In this document: positions 43,519 to 59,531 of the stretch, piece after piece
Numbering within the stretch: position 1 is the first letter of the stretch
Layout of the letters: every line of letters starts with the position of its first letter
NCBI RefSeq assembly: GCF_028830055.1
Contig: NZ_CP101655.1
Location: 2,877,282-2,941,281 of the forward strand
DNA: 64,000 nt
From: Pseudomonas serboccidentalis
GTDB lineage: Bacteria; Pseudomonadota; Gammaproteobacteria; Pseudomonadales; Pseudomonadaceae
Direction of reading: 5' to 3'
The notes under the pieces: model-generated
The model's database searches: none
The model's input: only the letters and a program-made list of their open reading frames with translations
What the model was told of the DNA's origin: nothing
Made by a program: the position numbers and the translations under genes

Positions 43519-44712
43519 TTACTCGATGATTTTGGCTACGACGCCAGCGCCGACGGTACGACCGCCTTCACGGATAGCGAAACGCAGACCGTCTTCCATT
43601 GCGATGGTTTTGATCAGGGTAACAGTCATCTGAATGTTGTCACCTGGCATTACCATTTCAACGCCTTCTGGCAGCTCGCAGTTACCAGTCACGTCAGTGG
43701 TACGGAAGTAGAACTGTGGACGGTAGCCTTTGAAGAACGGAGTGTGACGACCGCCTTCTTCCTTGCTCAGAACATAAACTTCTGCAGTGAACTTGGTGTG
43801 CGGCTTAACCGAACCCGGCTTAACCAGAACCTGGCCACGCTCAACGTCGTCACGCTTGGTGCCACGCAGCAGAACGCCGCAGTTCTCGCCAGCACGACCT
43901 TCGTCGAGCAGCTTGCGGAACATTTCAACACCGGTGCAAGTAGTAACGGTGGTGTCACGCAGACCAACGATTTCCAGCGGATCCTGAACGCGAACGATAC
44001 CGCGCTCGATACGACCAGTCACAACAGTACCGCGACCCGAGATCGAGAACACGTCTTCGATTGGCATCAGGAACGGCTTGTCGATCATACGAACTGGCTC
44101 TGGAATGTAGGCATCCAGAGTCTCTACCAGCTTCTTAACAGCGGTAGTGCCCATTTCGTTGTCGTCTTTGCCTTCCAGCGCCATACGAGCCGAACCGATG
44201 ATGATTGGAGTGTCATCGCCCGGGAAGTCGTAGGTGGACAGCAGGTCGCGAACTTCCATCTCAACCAGTTCCAGCAGCTCAGCGTCGTCTACCAGGTCAG
44301 CCTTGTTCAGGAAAACCACGATGTACGGAACGCCTACCTGACGGGACAGCAGGATGTGCTCACGGGTTTGTGGCATCGGACCATCAGCGGCCGAGCAAAC
44401 CAGAATAGCGCCGTCCATTTGAGCAGCACCGGTGATCATGTTCTTCACGTAGTCAGCGTGACCTGGGCAGTCAACGTGAGCGTAGTGACGGATCTTCGAG
44501 TTGTACTCAACGTGTGCGGTGTTGATGGTGATACCGCGAGCTTTTTCTTCTGGTGCGCTGTCGATCTTGTCGAAGTCAACGATTGCGGAACCGAAAACTT
44601 CGGAGCAGACGCGAGTCAGAGCAGCAGTCAGAGTGGTTTTACCGTGGTCAACGTGACCAATGGTGCCAACGTTGACGTGCGGTAGGGAACGATCAAATTT
44701 TTCTTTAGCCAC
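43519..44712 (-). CDS. tufA: Elongation factor Tu (str-operon copy, GTG start)
   Basis: A 397-residue EF-Tu that brings aminoacyl-tRNA to the ribosome as a GTP complex. G-domain motifs are GHVDHGKT (19-26), DCPGH (81-85) and NKAD (136-139). It begins with GTG at 44712, with AGGAG eight bases upstream. The protein appears identical to the second copy at 60075-61268, while about 20 bases differ, all synonymous and mostly toward the gene ends, which suggests recent gene conversion. It lies 31 bases after fusA. Confidence 0.99.
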   Translation of the reverse strand: MAKEKFDRSLPHVNVGTIGHVDHGKTTLTAALTRVCSEVFGSAIVDFDKIDSAPEEKARGITINTAHVEYNSKIRHYAHVDCPGHADYVKNMITGAAQMDGAILVCSAADGPMPQTREHILLSRQVGVPYIVVFLNKADLVDDAELLELVEMEVRDLLSTYDFPGDDTPIIIGSARMALEGKDDNEMGTTAVKKLVETLDAYIPEPVRMIDKPFLMPIEDVFSISGRGTVVTGRIERGIVRVQDPLEIVGLRDTTVTTCTGVEMFRKLLDEGRAGENCGVLLRGTKRDDVERGQVLVKPGSVKPHTKFTAEVYVLSKEEGGRHTPFFKGYRPQFYFRTTDVTGNCELPEGVEMVMPGDNIQMTVTLIKTIAMEDGLRFAIREGGRTVGAGVVAKIIE

Positions 44713-44743
44713 GACAATTAACTCCTAGCCTAAAGGGGCTGAA

Positions 44744-46849
44744 TCAGCCTTGTTTTTTGGTTACGGATTCGACGATGTGCGACGGAGCCGTATCGTATTT
44801 TTTGAATTCCATAGAGTAGCTTGCGCGACCCTGGGACATGGAACGAACGTCGGTCGCATAACCGAACATCTCACCCAGTGGAACCTCGGCACGGATAACC
44901 TTGCCGGACACTGTGTCTTCCATACCCTGGATCATGCCGCGACGACGGTTAAGGTCGCCCATCACATCACCCATATAGTCTTCAGGCGTAACAACCTCTA
45001 CCGCCATGATCGGCTCGAGCAACTCACCACCGCCCTTCTGGGCCAGTTGCTTGGTCGCCATGGAGGCAGCCACTTTAAACGCCATCTCGTTGGAGTCGAC
45101 GTCGTGGTAAGAACCATCGAACACGGTAGCCTTCAGGCCGATCAGCGGATAGCCGGCAACAACGCCGTTCTTCATCTGCTCTTCGATACCCTTCTGGATA
45201 GCCGGGATGTATTCCTTAGGAACCACACCACCTACAACTTCGTTCACGAATTGCAGACCTTCCTGACCTTCGTCAGCAGGAGCAAAACGGATCCAGCAGT
45301 GACCGAACTGGCCACGACCGCCGGACTGACGAACGAACTTGCCTTCGATTTCGCAGTTCTTCGTGATGCGCTCACGATAGGAAACCTGAGGCTTACCGAT
45401 GTTGGCTTCGACGTTGAACTCACGGCGCATCCGGTCAACCAGGATGTCCAGGTGCAGCTCGCCCATGCCGGAGATGATCGTTTGACCAGTCTCTTCATCA
45501 GTCTTAACGCGGAAAGACGGGTCTTCCTGAGCCAGTTTGCCCAGAGCGATACCCATTTTTTCCTGGTCATCCTTGGTCTTAGGCTCTACGGCAACCGAAA
45601 TAACCGGCTCCGGGAAGTCCATACGAACCAGGATGATTGGCTTGTCAGCGTTGCAGAGGGTTTCACCAGTGGTGACGTCCTTCATGCCGATCAGGGCCGC
45701 GATGTCGCCAGCGCGCACTTCCTTGATCTCTTCACGGGCGTTTGCGTGCATTTGCACCATACGACCCACGCGCTCTTTCTTGCCTTTAACCGAGTTGATC
45801 ACGCCGTCGCCGGAGTTCAACACGCCCGAGTAAACGCGGACGAAGGTCAAAGTACCCACGAATGGGTCGGTAGCGATTTTGAACGCCAGAGCAGCAAACG
45901 GCTCGTCATCACTTGCATGACGCTCCATTTCCTCTTCCTCGTTATCAGGGTTGGAACCCTTGATAGCAGGAATGTCGGTAGGAGCAGGCAGGAAGTCGAT
46001 AACGGCATCGAGAACCAGGGGAACGCCCTTGTTCTTGAACGAAGAACCGCAAACAGCCAGAACGATTTCGCCGGCGATAGTACGCTGACGCAAAGCAGCT
46101 TTGATCTCTTCGATCGACAGCTCTTCGCCTTCCAGGTACTTGTTCATCAGCTCTTCGTTGGCTTCGGCAGCAGCCTCAACCATGTTGTTGCGCCACTCTT
46201 CAGCCAGCTCTTGGAGCTCGGCAGGAATGTCCTTGCGAACAGGGACCATACCTTTGTCAGAGTCGTTCCAGTAGACAGCTTGCATGTTGATCAGATCGAT
46301 CTGACCCTGGAAGTTGTCTTCGGAACCGATAGCCAACTGGATCGGCACCGGAGTGTGACCCAGACGCTGTTTGATCTGACCGATCACGCGCAGGAAGTTG
46401 GCACCAGCACGGTCCATCTTGTTTACGTAAACAAGACGTGGAACGCCGTATTTGTTGGCTTGACGCCATACGGTTTCCGACTGCGGCTCAACACCCGAAG
46501 TACCACAGAACACAACGACAGCGCCGTCGAGTACGCGCAGGGAGCGCTCAACTTCAATGGTGAAGTCTACGTGACCCGGGGTATCGATTACGTTGAAGCG
46601 GTGCTCATGCGGGTACTGCTTCTCGGAACCTTTCCAGAAGGCGGTGATTGCAGCAGAAGTAATGGTAATACCACGCTCCTGCTCCTGCACCATCCAGTCT
46701 GTGGTCGCGGCGCCATCATGCACCTCGCCCATTTTGTGACTTTTGCCGGTGTAAAAAAGGACGCGCTCGGTGGTGGTGGTTTTACCAGCATCCACGTGAG
46801 CGACGATACCGATGTTACGGTAGCGGCTAATCGGAGTAGTACGAGCCAT
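44744..46849 (-). CDS. fusA: Elongation factor G
   Basis: A 701-residue EF-G, the translocation GTPase. Motifs AHVDAGKTT (about 17-25), DTPGHVDF (about 88-95) and NKMD (about 142-145) are intact, and domain IV carries the conserved GGRGQFGH loop. It corresponds to the fusA1 copy in the str operon of Pseudomonas. It lies 30 bases after rpsG. Confidence 0.98.
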   Translation of the reverse strand: MARTTPISRYRNIGIVAHVDAGKTTTTERVLFYTGKSHKMGEVHDGAATTDWMVQEQERGITITSAAITAFWKGSEKQYPHEHRFNVIDTPGHVDFTIEVERSLRVLDGAVVVFCGTSGVEPQSETVWRQANKYGVPRLVYVNKMDRAGANFLRVIGQIKQRLGHTPVPIQLAIGSEDNFQGQIDLINMQAVYWNDSDKGMVPVRKDIPAELQELAEEWRNNMVEAAAEANEELMNKYLEGEELSIEEIKAALRQRTIAGEIVLAVCGSSFKNKGVPLVLDAVIDFLPAPTDIPAIKGSNPDNEEEEMERHASDDEPFAALAFKIATDPFVGTLTFVRVYSGVLNSGDGVINSVKGKKERVGRMVQMHANAREEIKEVRAGDIAALIGMKDVTTGETLCNADKPIILVRMDFPEPVISVAVEPKTKDDQEKMGIALGKLAQEDPSFRVKTDEETGQTIISGMGELHLDILVDRMRREFNVEANIGKPQVSYRERITKNCEIEGKFVRQSGGRGQFGHCWIRFAPADEGQEGLQFVNEVVGGVVPKEYIPAIQKGIEEQMKNGVVAGYPLIGLKATVFDGSYHDVDSNEMAFKVAASMATKQLAQKGGGELLEPIMAVEVVTPEDYMGDVMGDLNRRRGMIQGMEDTVSGKVIRAEVPLGEMFGYATDVRSMSQGRASYSMEFKKYDTAPSHIVESVTKKQG

Positions 46850-46879
46850 AAAGCCCTCGCAAAATTAGTGAAGCTAAAA

Positions 46880-47353
46880 TTAGAAGCGGTAGTGCGAGAA
46901 AGCTTTGTTGGCTTCAGCCATACGGTGCACGTCTTCACGCTTCTTAACAGCAGCACCTTTACCTTCAGCAGCATCCAGCAGTTCGCCAGCCAAACGCAGA
47001 GCCATAGACTTCTCGCCACGCTTACGGGCGAAGTCTACCAACCAGCGCATTGCCAGAGCGTTACGACGGGAAGGACGAACCTCGACCGGAACCTGGTAAG
47101 TAGCACCACCAACGCGGCGCGACTTCACTTCGACCAGCGGAGCGATGGCGTCGAGTGCTTTTTCGAAGAGTTCCAGGGGATCGGTGCCAGCCTTACGGGC
47201 CGCAACGGTTTCCAGGGCACCATAAACGATACGCTCGGCAACGGCTTTCTTGCCGCTTTCCATAACGTGGTTCATGAATTTGGCGAGGATCTGGCTTCCG
47301 TATTTCGGATCGTCCAGAATCTCACGCTTTGCTGCTACGCGACGTCTTGGCAT
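46880..47353 (-). CDS. rpsG: 30S ribosomal protein S7
   Basis: A 157-residue S7 ([20 protein letters not shown]), the head-nucleating protein near the E site. In E. coli S7 regulates the str mRNA by binding the rpsL-rpsG spacer; here this spacer is 107 bases, long enough for such a structure, although I did not find a clear match. Confidence 0.98.
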   Translation of the reverse strand: MPRRRVAAKREILDDPKYGSQILAKFMNHVMESGKKAVAERIVYGALETVAARKAGTDPLELFEKALDAIAPLVEVKSRRVGGATYQVPVEVRPSRRNALAMRWLVDFARKRGEKSMALRLAGELLDAAEGKGAAVKKREDVHRMAEANKAFSHYRF

Positions 47354-47460
47354 GATAAGCCCTCAAGCGGTCTTCAGGTTAGCTCGGGACAGATCCAATG
47401 GATGCGTGCCCGACCTTACTCTTATCGACTCAATAAAATGAAAATCTGCAAAACGACCGA

Positions 47461-47832
47461 TTACTTCGGACGCTTGGTACCGTACTTCGAACGACCCTGG
47501 TTACGGCCTTTAACGCCGGAAGTATCCAAGGAGCCGCGAACGGTGTGGTAACGAACACCTGGCAAGTCTTTTACACGACCGCCGCGGATCAGTACCACGC
47601 TGTGCTCTTGCAGGTTGTGGCCTTCACCACCGATGTACGAGGAAACCTCGAAACCGTTGGTCAGACGCACACGGCATACTTTACGCAGTGCCGAGTTAGG
47701 TTTTTTCGGCGTAGTGGTGTACACACGGGTGCACACGCCACGACGTTGCGGGCAGTTCTGCAGCGCAGGTACGTCGGATTTCTCGACGATACGCTTACGC
47801 GGCTGACGTACCAGCTGGTTGATAGTTGCCAT
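47461..47832 (-). CDS. rpsL: 30S ribosomal protein S12
   Basis: A 123-residue S12 of the decoding centre. Residues tied to streptomycin response are wild type: Lys43 ([12 protein letters not shown]) and Lys88 (GGRVKDLPG). Asp89 is the residue methylthiolated in E. coli. First gene of the str operon, with a strong promoter about 95-120 bases upstream. Confidence 0.99.
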
Positions 47833-47923
47833 CTACTAGCTCCACTGTTGTCTTGCGACGCTATTGTCTTGCAAGAAAAGCAAAATGGCAGGAACGGATT
47901 CCCGCCAAATTTAGGGGATCAAG

Positions 47924-47952
47924 AGTCTAAAGAGGATCTTGTCCCCAGTCAA
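47924..47952 (-). promoter_or_regulatory. Sigma-70 promoter of the str operon
   Basis: On the minus strand TTGACT (47952-47947), a 17-base spacer and TAGACT (47929-47924). It lies in the 215-base rpoC-rpsL gap, in which I found no strong terminator for rpoC. Confidence 0.85.
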
Positions 47953-48047
47953 GGCAAGGCCCCGACCTCCCCGCCCATCGAACCTAGACAAGTTGTCTCG
48001 ATTCGACGAACGGAACGATCAGGGCCTCAGCTCATTTACCGCAGAAC

Positions 48048-51000
48048 TCAGTTACCGCTCGAGTTCAGCGCTTCGGTCAGTGCAGCTTCCACTTCACTGG
48101 CGCTTACGCGCAACGGTTTGTCAGCATCACGGCGACGCTTGCGCTCGCTGTGATAAGCCAGACCGGTACCGGCCGGGATCAGACGACCCACAACCACGTT
48201 TTCTTTCAGGCCACGCAGGTAATCGCGCTTGCCGGTGACTGCCGCTTCGGTCAGTACGCGGGTGGTTTCCTGGAAGGAAGCCGCCGAGATGAACGATTCG
48301 GTGGACAACGACGCCTTGGTGATACCCAGCAGAACGCGAGTGAACTTGGAGACAAACTTGTCTTCTGCACTCAGACGCTCGTTCTCTACCAGAACGTGAG
48401 TCAGTTCCATCTGGTCGCCCTTGATGAAGCTGGAATCGCCGGACTCGGAGATCTCAACTTTACGCAGCATCTGACGCAGAATGGTCTCGATGTGCTTGTC
48501 GTTGATCTTCACGCCTTGCAGACGGTAAACGTCCTGGATCTCGTTCACGATGTACTTGGCCAGCGCGCTTACACCCAGCAGACGCAGGATGTCGTGCGGA
48601 TCGCTTGGGCCGTCGGAGATAACTTCGCCGCGGTTTACCTGTTCGCCTTCGAACACGTTCAGGTGACGCCACTTCGGAATCAGCTCTTCGTACGGATCGC
48701 TACCGTCGTTCGGGGTAATGACCAGACGGCGCTTGCCCTTGGTCTCTTTACCGAACGCGATGGTGCCGCTGACTTCAGCCAGAATCGACGCTTCTTTCGG
48801 ACGACGGGCTTCGAACAAGTCGGCAACACGCGGCAGACCACCGGTGATGTCGCGGGTTTTCGAAGTTTCTTGCGGGATACGAGCGATAACATCACCGATC
48901 GCGATCTTCGCACCGTCCGCAACACCGACCAGGGCGTTGGCTGGCAGGAAGTACTGAGCGATAACGTCAGTGCCTGGCAGCAACAGATCCTTGCCGTTGT
49001 CGTCGACCATCTTCACTGCAGGACGAATTTCCTTGCCGGCAGCTGGACGATCTTTCGCGTCGAGTACTTCAATGTTGGTCATACCGGTCAATTCGTCAGT
49101 CTGACGCTTGATCGTGATGCCTTCTTCCATGCCCACGTAGGTCACGGTACCTTTCATTTCGGTAACGATCGGGTGAGTGTGCGGATCCCACTTGGCCACG
49201 ATTGCGCCAGCGTCGACCTTGTCACCTTCTTTAACCGAAATCACAGCACCGTACGGCAGCTTGTAACGCTCACGCTCACGACCGAAGTCATCAGCGATTG
49301 CCAGCTCACCGGAACGGGACACAGCAACCAAGTGGCCATCCACACGCTCAACGTGCTTCAGGTTGTGCAGACGGACAGTACCGCCATTCTTCACCTGAAC
49401 GCTGTCGGCTGCGGAAGTACGGCTTGCCGCACCACCGATGTGGAACGTACGCATCGTCAGCTGGGTACCCGGCTCACCGATGGACTGGGCAGCGATAACG
49501 CCGACCGCTTCACCGATGTTCACCTGGTGACCGCGAGCCAGATCACGGCCGTAGCACTTGGCGCAAATGCCATAGCGGGTTTCGCAGCTGATCGGCGAAC
49601 GCACGATCACTTCGTCGATGCTGTTCAGCTCGATGAACTCGACCCACTTCTCGTCTACCAGAGTACCGGCAGGAACGATAACTTCCTCGGTGCCTGGCTT
49701 GAATACGTCACGGGCGATAACACGACCCAATACGCGCTCACCCAACGGCTCTACAACGTCACCGCCTTCAATGTGCGGAGTCATCAGCAGACCGTGTTCG
49801 GTGCCGCAATCGATCTCGGTTACAACCAGGTCCTGCGCCACGTCTACCAGACGACGAGTCAGGTAACCGGAGTTCGCAGTTTTCAACGCGGTATCCGCCA
49901 GACCTTTACGAGCACCGTGAGTCGAGATGAAGTACTGGAGTACGCTCAGACCTTCACGGAAGTTCGCAGTAATCGGCGTTTCAATGATGGAACCGTCCGG
50001 CTTGGCCATCAGGCCACGCATACCGGCCAGCTGACGAATCTGTGCTGCGGAACCCCGCGCACCCGAGTCGGCCATCATGTACATCGAGTTGAAGGACTCT
50101 TGGTCGACTTCGTCGCCGTGACGGTCGATGACTTTCTCTTTCGAGAGGTTGGCCATCATCGCCTTGGAAACTTCGTCGTTCGCCTTCGACCAAAGGTCGA
50201 TCACTTTGTTGTACTTCTCGCCCTGGGTTACCAGGCCGGAGGCGTACTGGCTCTCGATCTCTTTCACTTCGTCGGTGGCTGCACCGATGATGCGGGCTTT
50301 TTCGTCCGGGATAACGAAGTCGTTAACACCGATGGAAACGCCGGAGATTGTCGAGTAAGCGAAACCGGTGTACATCAACTGGTCAGCGAAGATCACGGTC
50401 TCTTTCAGACCAACCACGCGGTAGCACTGGTTGATCAGCTTGGAGATCGCCTTTTTCTTCATCGGCAAGTTGACGACGTCGTACGACAGACCTTTTGGCA
50501 CAACCTGGAACAGCAGCGCACGGCCGACGGTAGTGTCGACGATACGGGTACCGCTCACGCTGTTGCCGTCACGGTCGTTGACGGTTTCGTTGATACGTAC
50601 TTTAACCTTGGCGTGCAGTGCGGCTTCGCCGGCACGGAACACACGGTCAACTTCCTGCAGATCCGCGAATACACGACCTTCGCCTTTGGCGTTGATCGCT
50701 TCACGAGTCATGTAGTACAGACCCAATACAACGTCCTGCGACGGAACGATGATTGGCTCACCGTTGGCTGGCGACAGAATGTTGTTGGTCGACATCATCA
50801 ACGCACGCGCTTCGAGCTGGGCTTCCAGCGTCAGCGGTACGTGCACGGCCATTTGGTCGCCGTCGAAGTCGGCGTTGTACGCGGCGCAGACCAGCGGGTG
50901 CAGCTGAATAGCTTTACCTTCGATCAGTACCGGTTCAAACGCCTGGATACCCAGGCGGTGAAGGGTCGGTGCACGGTTGAGAAGAACCGGGTGTTCGCGA

Positions 51001-52247
51001 ATCACTTCAGCGAGAACGTCCCAAACCTCTGGCAGTTCGCGCTCGACCATTTTCTTGGCCGCTTTGATGGTGGTCGCGAGACCACGCATTTCCAGCTTGC
51101 CGAAAATGAACGGTTTGAACAGCTCGAGAGCCATCTTCTTCGGCAGACCGCACTGGTGCAGACGCAGGGTCGGACCTACGGTAATTACCGAACGACCGGA
51201 GTAGTCAACACGCTTACCGAGCAAGTTCTGACGGAAACGACCTTGCTTACCCTTGATCATGTCAGCCAGGGATTTCAGAGGACGCTTGTTCGAACCGGTG
51301 ATAGCGCGGCCACGACGACCGTTGTCGAGCAGTGCATCGACAGCTTCCTGCAACATACGCTTTTCGTTGCGCACGATGATGTCCGGAGCGGACAGATCCA
51401 GCAGGCGCTTCAAACGGTTGTTACGGTTGATCACTCGACGATACAGATCGTTGAGGTCGGAAGTCGCGAAACGACCGCCATCCAGCGGGACCAGCGGACG
51501 CAGGTCTGGCGGCAGAACCGGCAGAACGGTCAGCACCATCCACTCTGGCAGGTTGCCGGAACCCTGGAAGGCTTCCATCAACTTCAGACGCTTGGACAGC
51601 TTCTTGATCTTGGTTTCGGAGTTGGTTTGCGGAATCTCTTCACGCAGACGGCCAATCTCGTGCTCCAGGTCGATAGCGTGCAGCAGTTCACGGACAGCTT
51701 CAGCACCCATGCGGGCGTCAAAATCGTCACCGAACTCTTCCAGCGCTTCGAAGTACTGCTCGTCGTTCAGCAGCTGACCTTTTTCAAGGGTGGTCATGCC
51801 TGGATCGATAACGACATAGCTCTCGAAGTAGAGAACGCGTTCGATATCACGCAGGGTCATGTCCATCAGCAAGCCGATACGCGACGGCAGCGATTTCAGG
51901 AACCAGATGTGGGCAACCGGCGAAGCCAGTTCGATGTGCGCCATGCGCTCACGACGAACCTTGGCCAGTGCAACTTCAACGCCGCACTTCTCGCAGATCA
52001 CACCACGGTGCTTCAAGCGCTTGTACTTACCGCACAGGCACTCGTAATCCTTTACCGGGCCAAAGATCTTGGCGCAGAACAGACCGTCACGTTCAGGTTT
52101 GAACGTACGGTAGTTGATGGTTTCCGGCTTTTTAACTTCACCGAACGACCACGAGCGGATCATCTCAGGCGAGGCCAATCCGATACGGATGGCGTCGAAC
52201 TCTTCGACTTGACCCTGGTTTTTCAGCAAATTCAGTAGGTCTTTCAA
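48048..52247 (-). CDS. rpoC: RNA polymerase beta-prime subunit
   Basis: A 1399-residue beta-prime subunit, the family length in Pseudomonas. The start is a TTG at 52247 ([20 protein letters not shown]) with GGAGGAAA upstream; a reading from 52307 adds unrelated residues. The N-terminal zinc site is CLCG...CEKC near 70-88 and the catalytic Mg loop is [12 protein letters not shown] near 458-469. A second zinc site ([13 protein letters not shown]) is near 890. It lies 63 bases after rpoB; a GC-rich inverted repeat (AGAGCGGGG...) occupies the gap. Confidence 0.99.
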   Translation of the reverse strand: MKDLLNLLKNQGQVEEFDAIRIGLASPEMIRSWSFGEVKKPETINYRTFKPERDGLFCAKIFGPVKDYECLCGKYKRLKHRGVICEKCGVEVALAKVRRERMAHIELASPVAHIWFLKSLPSRIGLLMDMTLRDIERVLYFESYVVIDPGMTTLEKGQLLNDEQYFEALEEFGDDFDARMGAEAVRELLHAIDLEHEIGRLREEIPQTNSETKIKKLSKRLKLMEAFQGSGNLPEWMVLTVLPVLPPDLRPLVPLDGGRFATSDLNDLYRRVINRNNRLKRLLDLSAPDIIVRNEKRMLQEAVDALLDNGRRGRAITGSNKRPLKSLADMIKGKQGRFRQNLLGKRVDYSGRSVITVGPTLRLHQCGLPKKMALELFKPFIFGKLEMRGLATTIKAAKKMVERELPEVWDVLAEVIREHPVLLNRAPTLHRLGIQAFEPVLIEGKAIQLHPLVCAAYNADFDGDQMAVHVPLTLEAQLEARALMMSTNNILSPANGEPIIVPSQDVVLGLYYMTREAINAKGEGRVFADLQEVDRVFRAGEAALHAKVKVRINETVNDRDGNSVSGTRIVDTTVGRALLFQVVPKGLSYDVVNLPMKKKAISKLINQCYRVVGLKETVIFADQLMYTGFAYSTISGVSIGVNDFVIPDEKARIIGAATDEVKEIESQYASGLVTQGEKYNKVIDLWSKANDEVSKAMMANLSKEKVIDRHGDEVDQESFNSMYMMADSGARGSAAQIRQLAGMRGLMAKPDGSIIETPITANFREGLSVLQYFISTHGARKGLADTALKTANSGYLTRRLVDVAQDLVVTEIDCGTEHGLLMTPHIEGGDVVEPLGERVLGRVIARDVFKPGTEEVIVPAGTLVDEKWVEFIELNSIDEVIVRSPISCETRYGICAKCYGRDLARGHQVNIGEAVGVIAAQSIGEPGTQLTMRTFHIGGAASRTSAADSVQVKNGGTVRLHNLKHVERVDGHLVAVSRSGELAIADDFGRERERYKLPYGAVISVKEGDKVDAGAIVAKWDPHTHPIVTEMKGTVTYVGMEEGITIKRQTDELTGMTNIEVLDAKDRPAAGKEIRPAVKMVDDNGKDLLLPGTDVIAQYFLPANALVGVADGAKIAIGDVIARIPQETSKTRDITGGLPRVADLFEARRPKEASILAEVSGTIAFGKETKGKRRLVITPNDGSDPYEELIPKWRHLNVFEGEQVNRGEVISDGPSDPHDILRLLGVSALAKYIVNEIQDVYRLQGVKINDKHIETILRQMLRKVEISESGDSSFIKGDQMELTHVLVENERLSAEDKFVSKFTRVLLGITKASLSTESFISAASFQETTRVLTEAAVTGKRDYLRGLKENVVVGRLIPAGTGLAYHSERKRRRDADKPLRVSASEVEAALTEALNSSGN

Positions 52248-52310
52248 GGCCTTTCCTCCTGGCGGAGCAGAGAGCGGGCAGTCCTGCCCCGCTCTCGATC
52301 GCGTCACGTG

Positions 52311-56384
<4,074 letters not shown>

Positions 56385-56494
56385 CAGCGTTCCCCAGCTT
56401 GGTCACCTGCTTGTTTGGCCCCTCCCGACGGGAGCAGCCAGAAAATCGTGCAAACCCCATGGTTTGCTCCACCGCATCGGGTGGTTACAGCGCC

Positions 56495-56559
56495 TTTATC
56501 AGCACCGACCCAGTCGGCTGCCAATAACGGAAAAAGGCCGGTGGCAAGAGCCACCAGCC
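56495..56559 (-). terminator. Attenuator-like hairpin and weak promoter before rpoB
   Basis: On the minus strand GGCTGGTGGC-TCTT-GCCACCGGCC (56559-56536) with one G-U pair is followed by five T (56535-56531): a partial terminator between rplL and rpoB, matching the E. coli layout. A weak promoter-like pair follows, TTGGCA (56524-56519), 18 bases, GATAAA (56500-56495). Confidence 0.75.
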
Positions 56560-56605
56560 ATCAGCCTGTCGCTTGACGCTCGGGCTGGAGGAGCAAAGTC
56601 GATAC

Positions 56606-56971
56606 TTATTTCAGTTCGACTTTAGCGCCTGCTTCTTCCAGCTTCTTCTTAGCGTCTTCAGCAGCTTCTTTCGAAACGCCTTCAGCTACAACCTGAGGAG
56701 CGCCGTCTACTTTCTCTTTGGCTTCTTTCAGGCCCAGACCGGTCAGTTCACGAACTGCCTTGATCACGTTAACCTTCTTCTCGCCAGCTTCCAGCAGAAC
56801 AACGTTGAACTCGGTTTGCTCTTCAACAACAGCGGCAGCAGCAGCTGGACCAGCCGAAGCAGCAGCAGCGGTAACGCCGAAGGTTTCTTCCATCGCTTTG
56901 ATCAGCTCAACGATTTCCACTACGGATTTCTGGCCGATTGCTTCGATGATTTGTTCGTTAGTCAGAGACAT
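56606..56971 (-). CDS. rplL: 50S ribosomal protein L7/L12
   Basis: A 121-residue L7/L12 stalk protein: N-terminal dimer domain ([20 protein letters not shown]), Ala-rich hinge (about 36-50), and C-terminal factor-binding domain ([20 protein letters not shown]). It recruits EF-Tu, EF-G and IF2. It lies 74 bases after rplJ. Confidence 0.98.
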   Translation of the reverse strand: MSLTNEQIIEAIGQKSVVEIVELIKAMEETFGVTAAAASAGPAAAAAVVEEQTEFNVVLLEAGEKKVNVIKAVRELTGLGLKEAKEKVDGAPQVVAEGVSKEAAEDAKKKLEEAGAKVELK

Positions 56972-57045
56972 GACTCAATTCCTGAATTGGGGGACGGCCT
57001 ACGCGACCATCGAAATAAACAAAAAACGCGAGAAGTTGACGAGCC

Positions 57046-57546
57046 TTAGGCTGCGGCAGCTTCTTTCTGGTCGCGAATTGCCGCCAGAGTACGAGCCAAT
57101 TTGCTGGTAGCGCCTTGAATCACGCTCATCAGCTGAGAAATTGCTTCGTCACGGGTCGGCAGAGTTGCCAGTACGTCGATCTGATTAGCTGCGAGGAACT
57201 TGCCCTCGAACGCAGCTGCCTTGATCTCGAACTTGTCCTGACCCTTGGCAAACTCTTTGAAGATACGAGCAGCAGCGCCCGGATGTTCGTTCGAGAATGC
57301 AATCAGGGTCGGGCCGGTGAACACGTCGTTGAGGACACTGTATTGAGTGTCAGCAACAGCGCGCTTGAGCAGGGTGTTACGTACAACACGTACGTAAACG
57401 CCAGCTTCACGAGCCTCTTTACGGAGTCCGGTCATTGCGCCTACTGTTACGCCACGGGCATCAACCACGACAGCGGACAGAGCGACTTTGGCAGCCTCGT
57501 TGACTTCAGCGACGATGGCCTTCTTGTCTTCGAGATTAATTGCCAC
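57046..57546 (-). CDS. rplJ: 50S ribosomal protein L10
   Basis: A 166-residue L10 that anchors the L7/L12 dimers. The start is GTG at 57546 ([20 protein letters not shown]) with AGGAG eight bases upstream. In E. coli the L10-L12 complex represses this mRNA by binding its leader; a matching structured leader lies upstream. It lies 198 bases after rplA. Confidence 0.97.
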   Translation of the reverse strand: MAINLEDKKAIVAEVNEAAKVALSAVVVDARGVTVGAMTGLRKEAREAGVYVRVVRNTLLKRAVADTQYSVLNDVFTGPTLIAFSNEHPGAAARIFKEFAKGQDKFEIKAAAFEGKFLAANQIDVLATLPTRDEAISQLMSVIQGATSKLARTLAAIRDQKEAAAA

Positions 57547-57744
57547 GGGTTTAACTCCTGCTTGTTACCGTTTCACTCGGTCGAAACCGAATGTCGTTTT
57601 GGTGTCTGATTCGGTAAGGAACCGGGAGCACCATCTGCGTAGGCTTATGGTTTAAGACTTGCGTCGCCTACGGTCTTGGATAGCCCCCGCCAGGCAGGGA
57701 CCCCAATCTTTCAATTGGCGCGATCAACCGCGCCAACCTTTGTC
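57547..57744 (-). promoter_or_regulatory. L10 leader (autoregulatory mRNA leader of rplJL)
   Basis: The rplA-rplJ gap is rich in structure on the minus strand: a perfect TTGGCGCG/CGCGCCAA hairpin (57736-57715) just after rplA, and a long-range pairing CGTAGGC...GCCTACG around 57672-57638 enclosing GACGCAAGTCTTAAACCATA. This position and shape fit the conserved L10 leader, bound by L10(L12)4. I could not compute the fold. Confidence 0.65.
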
Positions 57745-58440
57745 TTACGCGTCCAGCGAGCTCTGGTCGATAACCAGACCTGGGCCCATAGTGGTGCTCA
57801 GGGTAACGCGCTTGACATAGATACCTTTCGAAGAAGCTGGCTTGATACGCTTCAGATCAGCGATCAGGGCTTCAACGTTTTCCTTCAGCTTGACGGCATC
57901 GAAGCCGATCTTGCCAACGGAAGTGTGGATGATGCCGTTTTTGTCGGTGCGATAACGAACCTGACCAGCCTTGGCGTTTTTGACCGCGGTGGCTACGTCT
58001 GGAGTTACGGTGCCGACTTTCGGGTTAGGCATCAGGCCACGTGGACCGAGGATCTGACCCAGTTGACCTACAACGCGCATGGCATCCGGGGATGCGATCA
58101 CTACGTCATAGTTCAGGTCGCCGCCTTTCATTTCGGCAGCCAGGTCGTCCATACCTACACGGTCAGCGCCGGCAGCCAGAGCGGCCTCAGCAGCTGGACC
58201 CTGGGTGAACACAGCAACGCGAACGGTCTTGCCAGTGCCGTGTGGCAGCACAGTAGCGCTACGAACGACCTGGTCGGATTTACGCGGGTCTACACCCAGG
58301 TTTACAGCAACGTCGAACGACTCGCTGAACTTGACAGTCGACAGCTCAGCCAGCAGAGCAGCAGCGTCTACAATGTTGTAGGCCTTGCCTGCTTCGATTT
58401 TGCCGGCGATAGCCTTTTGACGCTTGGTCAGCTTAGCCAT
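57745..58440 (-). CDS. rplA: 50S ribosomal protein L1
   Basis: A 231-residue L1 ([20 protein letters not shown]) of the mobile L1 stalk, which also represses rplKA in E. coli. The signature [20 protein letters not shown] followed by [19 protein letters not shown] is present. Its ATG shares one base with the rplK stop (TAATG). Confidence 0.98.
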   Translation of the reverse strand: MAKLTKRQKAIAGKIEAGKAYNIVDAAALLAELSTVKFSESFDVAVNLGVDPRKSDQVVRSATVLPHGTGKTVRVAVFTQGPAAEAALAAGADRVGMDDLAAEMKGGDLNYDVVIASPDAMRVVGQLGQILGPRGLMPNPKVGTVTPDVATAVKNAKAGQVRYRTDKNGIIHTSVGKIGFDAVKLKENVEALIADLKRIKPASSKGIYVKRVTLSTTMGPGLVIDQSSLDA

Positions 58441-58871
58441 TACACACCCTCCACGTTAAGGCCCATGCTACGAGCAGAACCGGCGATAGTACGCACGGCT
58501 GCATCCATATCAGCTGCAGTCAGATCCGCGTTTTTGGTTTTCGCGATTTCTTCCAGCTGAGCACGGGTAACAGTGCCAACCTTAACGGTGTTCGGACGAG
58601 CGGAACCGCTGGTCAGACCGGCCGCCTTCTTCAGCAGAACCGAAGCAGGGGTGGATTTGGTTTCGAAAGTGAAGCTACGGTCGCTGTAGACGGTGATGAT
58701 CACTGGAGTCGGCAGACCTGCTTCAAGACCCTGAGTACGGGCGTTGAAAGCCTTGCAGAATTCCATGATATTCACGCCGTGCTGACCCAGAGCAGGACCA
58801 ACAGGTGGGCTTGGGTTAGCCTGAGCGGCCTTCACTTGCAGCTTGATGTAAGCGGTAATCTTCTTGGCCAT
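58440..58871 (-). CDS. rplK: 50S ribosomal protein L11
   Basis: A 143-residue L11 ([20 protein letters not shown]) of the GTPase-associated centre, needed for RelA activation and the thiostrepton site. The Pro-rich linker [13 protein letters not shown] is intact. The ATG at 58871 is the family start. It overlaps rplA by one base. Confidence 0.98.
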   Translation of the reverse strand: MAKKITAYIKLQVKAAQANPSPPVGPALGQHGVNIMEFCKAFNARTQGLEAGLPTPVIITVYSDRSFTFETKSTPASVLLKKAAGLTSGSARPNTVKVGTVTRAQLEEIAKTKNADLTAADMDAAVRTIAGSARSMGLNVEGV

Positions 58872-58945
58872 GAGGCACTCCAATTACGGGTTCGAACGCC
58901 TCGAAAGGCTCCCCGGTTACTTGCGCGTTTATCCCAGTGACGACA

Positions 58946-58973
58946 AAACCCCACAGCCTAGGGCTGCGGGGTT
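58946..58973 (-). terminator. Hairpin between nusG and rplK
   Basis: On the minus strand AACCCCGCAGCC-CTA-GGCTGTGGGGTT (58973-58947) forms a 12-bp stem that includes one G-U pair, followed by TTGTCG. The U tract is short, so it is more likely partial termination or a processing site than a full stop. Confidence 0.65.
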
Positions 58974-58988
58974 GGGATGCTTGTTCAG

Positions 58989-59522
58989 CTAGACCTTTTC
59001 GACCTGACTGAACTCCAACTCTACCGGAGTAGAGCGACCGAAAATAAGCACTGCCACCTGGACACGGCTCTTTTCGTAGTTAACTTCTTCGACAGTGCCG
59101 TTAAAGTCAGCGAATGGGCCGTCAGTAACACGAACCACTTCACCTGGCTCAAACAAAGTCTTCGGCTTAGGCTTATCGCTACCATCAGCCACGCGACGCA
59201 GAATGGCTTCTGCCTCTTTATCGGTGATTGGCGCAGGCTTGTCGGCGGTACCGCCAATGAAGCCCATCACCCGAGGAGTATCCTTGACCAAGTGCCAAGT
59301 ACCCTCGTTCATATCCATCTGCACCAGCACATAACCTGGGAAGAACTTGCGTTCGCTTTTGCGCTTCTGGCCATTACGCATTTCAACCACTTCTTCAGTG
59401 GGAACCAGAATTTCGCCGAAGCCATCTTCCATGCCAGCCAGCTTTACGCGCTCAATCAGCGAGCGCATGACATGCTTCTCGTAGCCCGAGTAAGCATGCA
59501 CAACGTACCAACGCTTAGCCAC
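58989..59522 (-). CDS. nusG: Transcription termination/antitermination factor NusG
   Basis: A 177-residue NusG. The NGN domain ([20 protein letters not shown] ... [11 protein letters not shown]) binds the polymerase clamp, and the C-terminal KOW domain ([20 protein letters not shown]) contacts Rho or S10. It lies nine bases after secE, the conserved pair. Confidence 0.99.
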   Translation of the reverse strand: MAKRWYVVHAYSGYEKHVMRSLIERVKLAGMEDGFGEILVPTEEVVEMRNGQKRKSERKFFPGYVLVQMDMNEGTWHLVKDTPRVMGFIGGTADKPAPITDKEAEAILRRVADGSDKPKPKTLFEPGEVVRVTDGPFADFNGTVEEVNYEKSRVQVAVLIFGRSTPVELEFSQVEKV

Positions 59523-59531
59523 GGGACACCC

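Noticed and set aside
48150..52238. A 1362-codon open frame on the plus strand opposite rpoC, with similar very long frames opposite rpoB (52308-55745) and fusA/rpsG (44750-47551)
   Set aside because: They are antisense shadows caused by codon bias of highly expressed genes: no family resemblance, no ribosome-binding sites, and the minus-strand proteins are certain.
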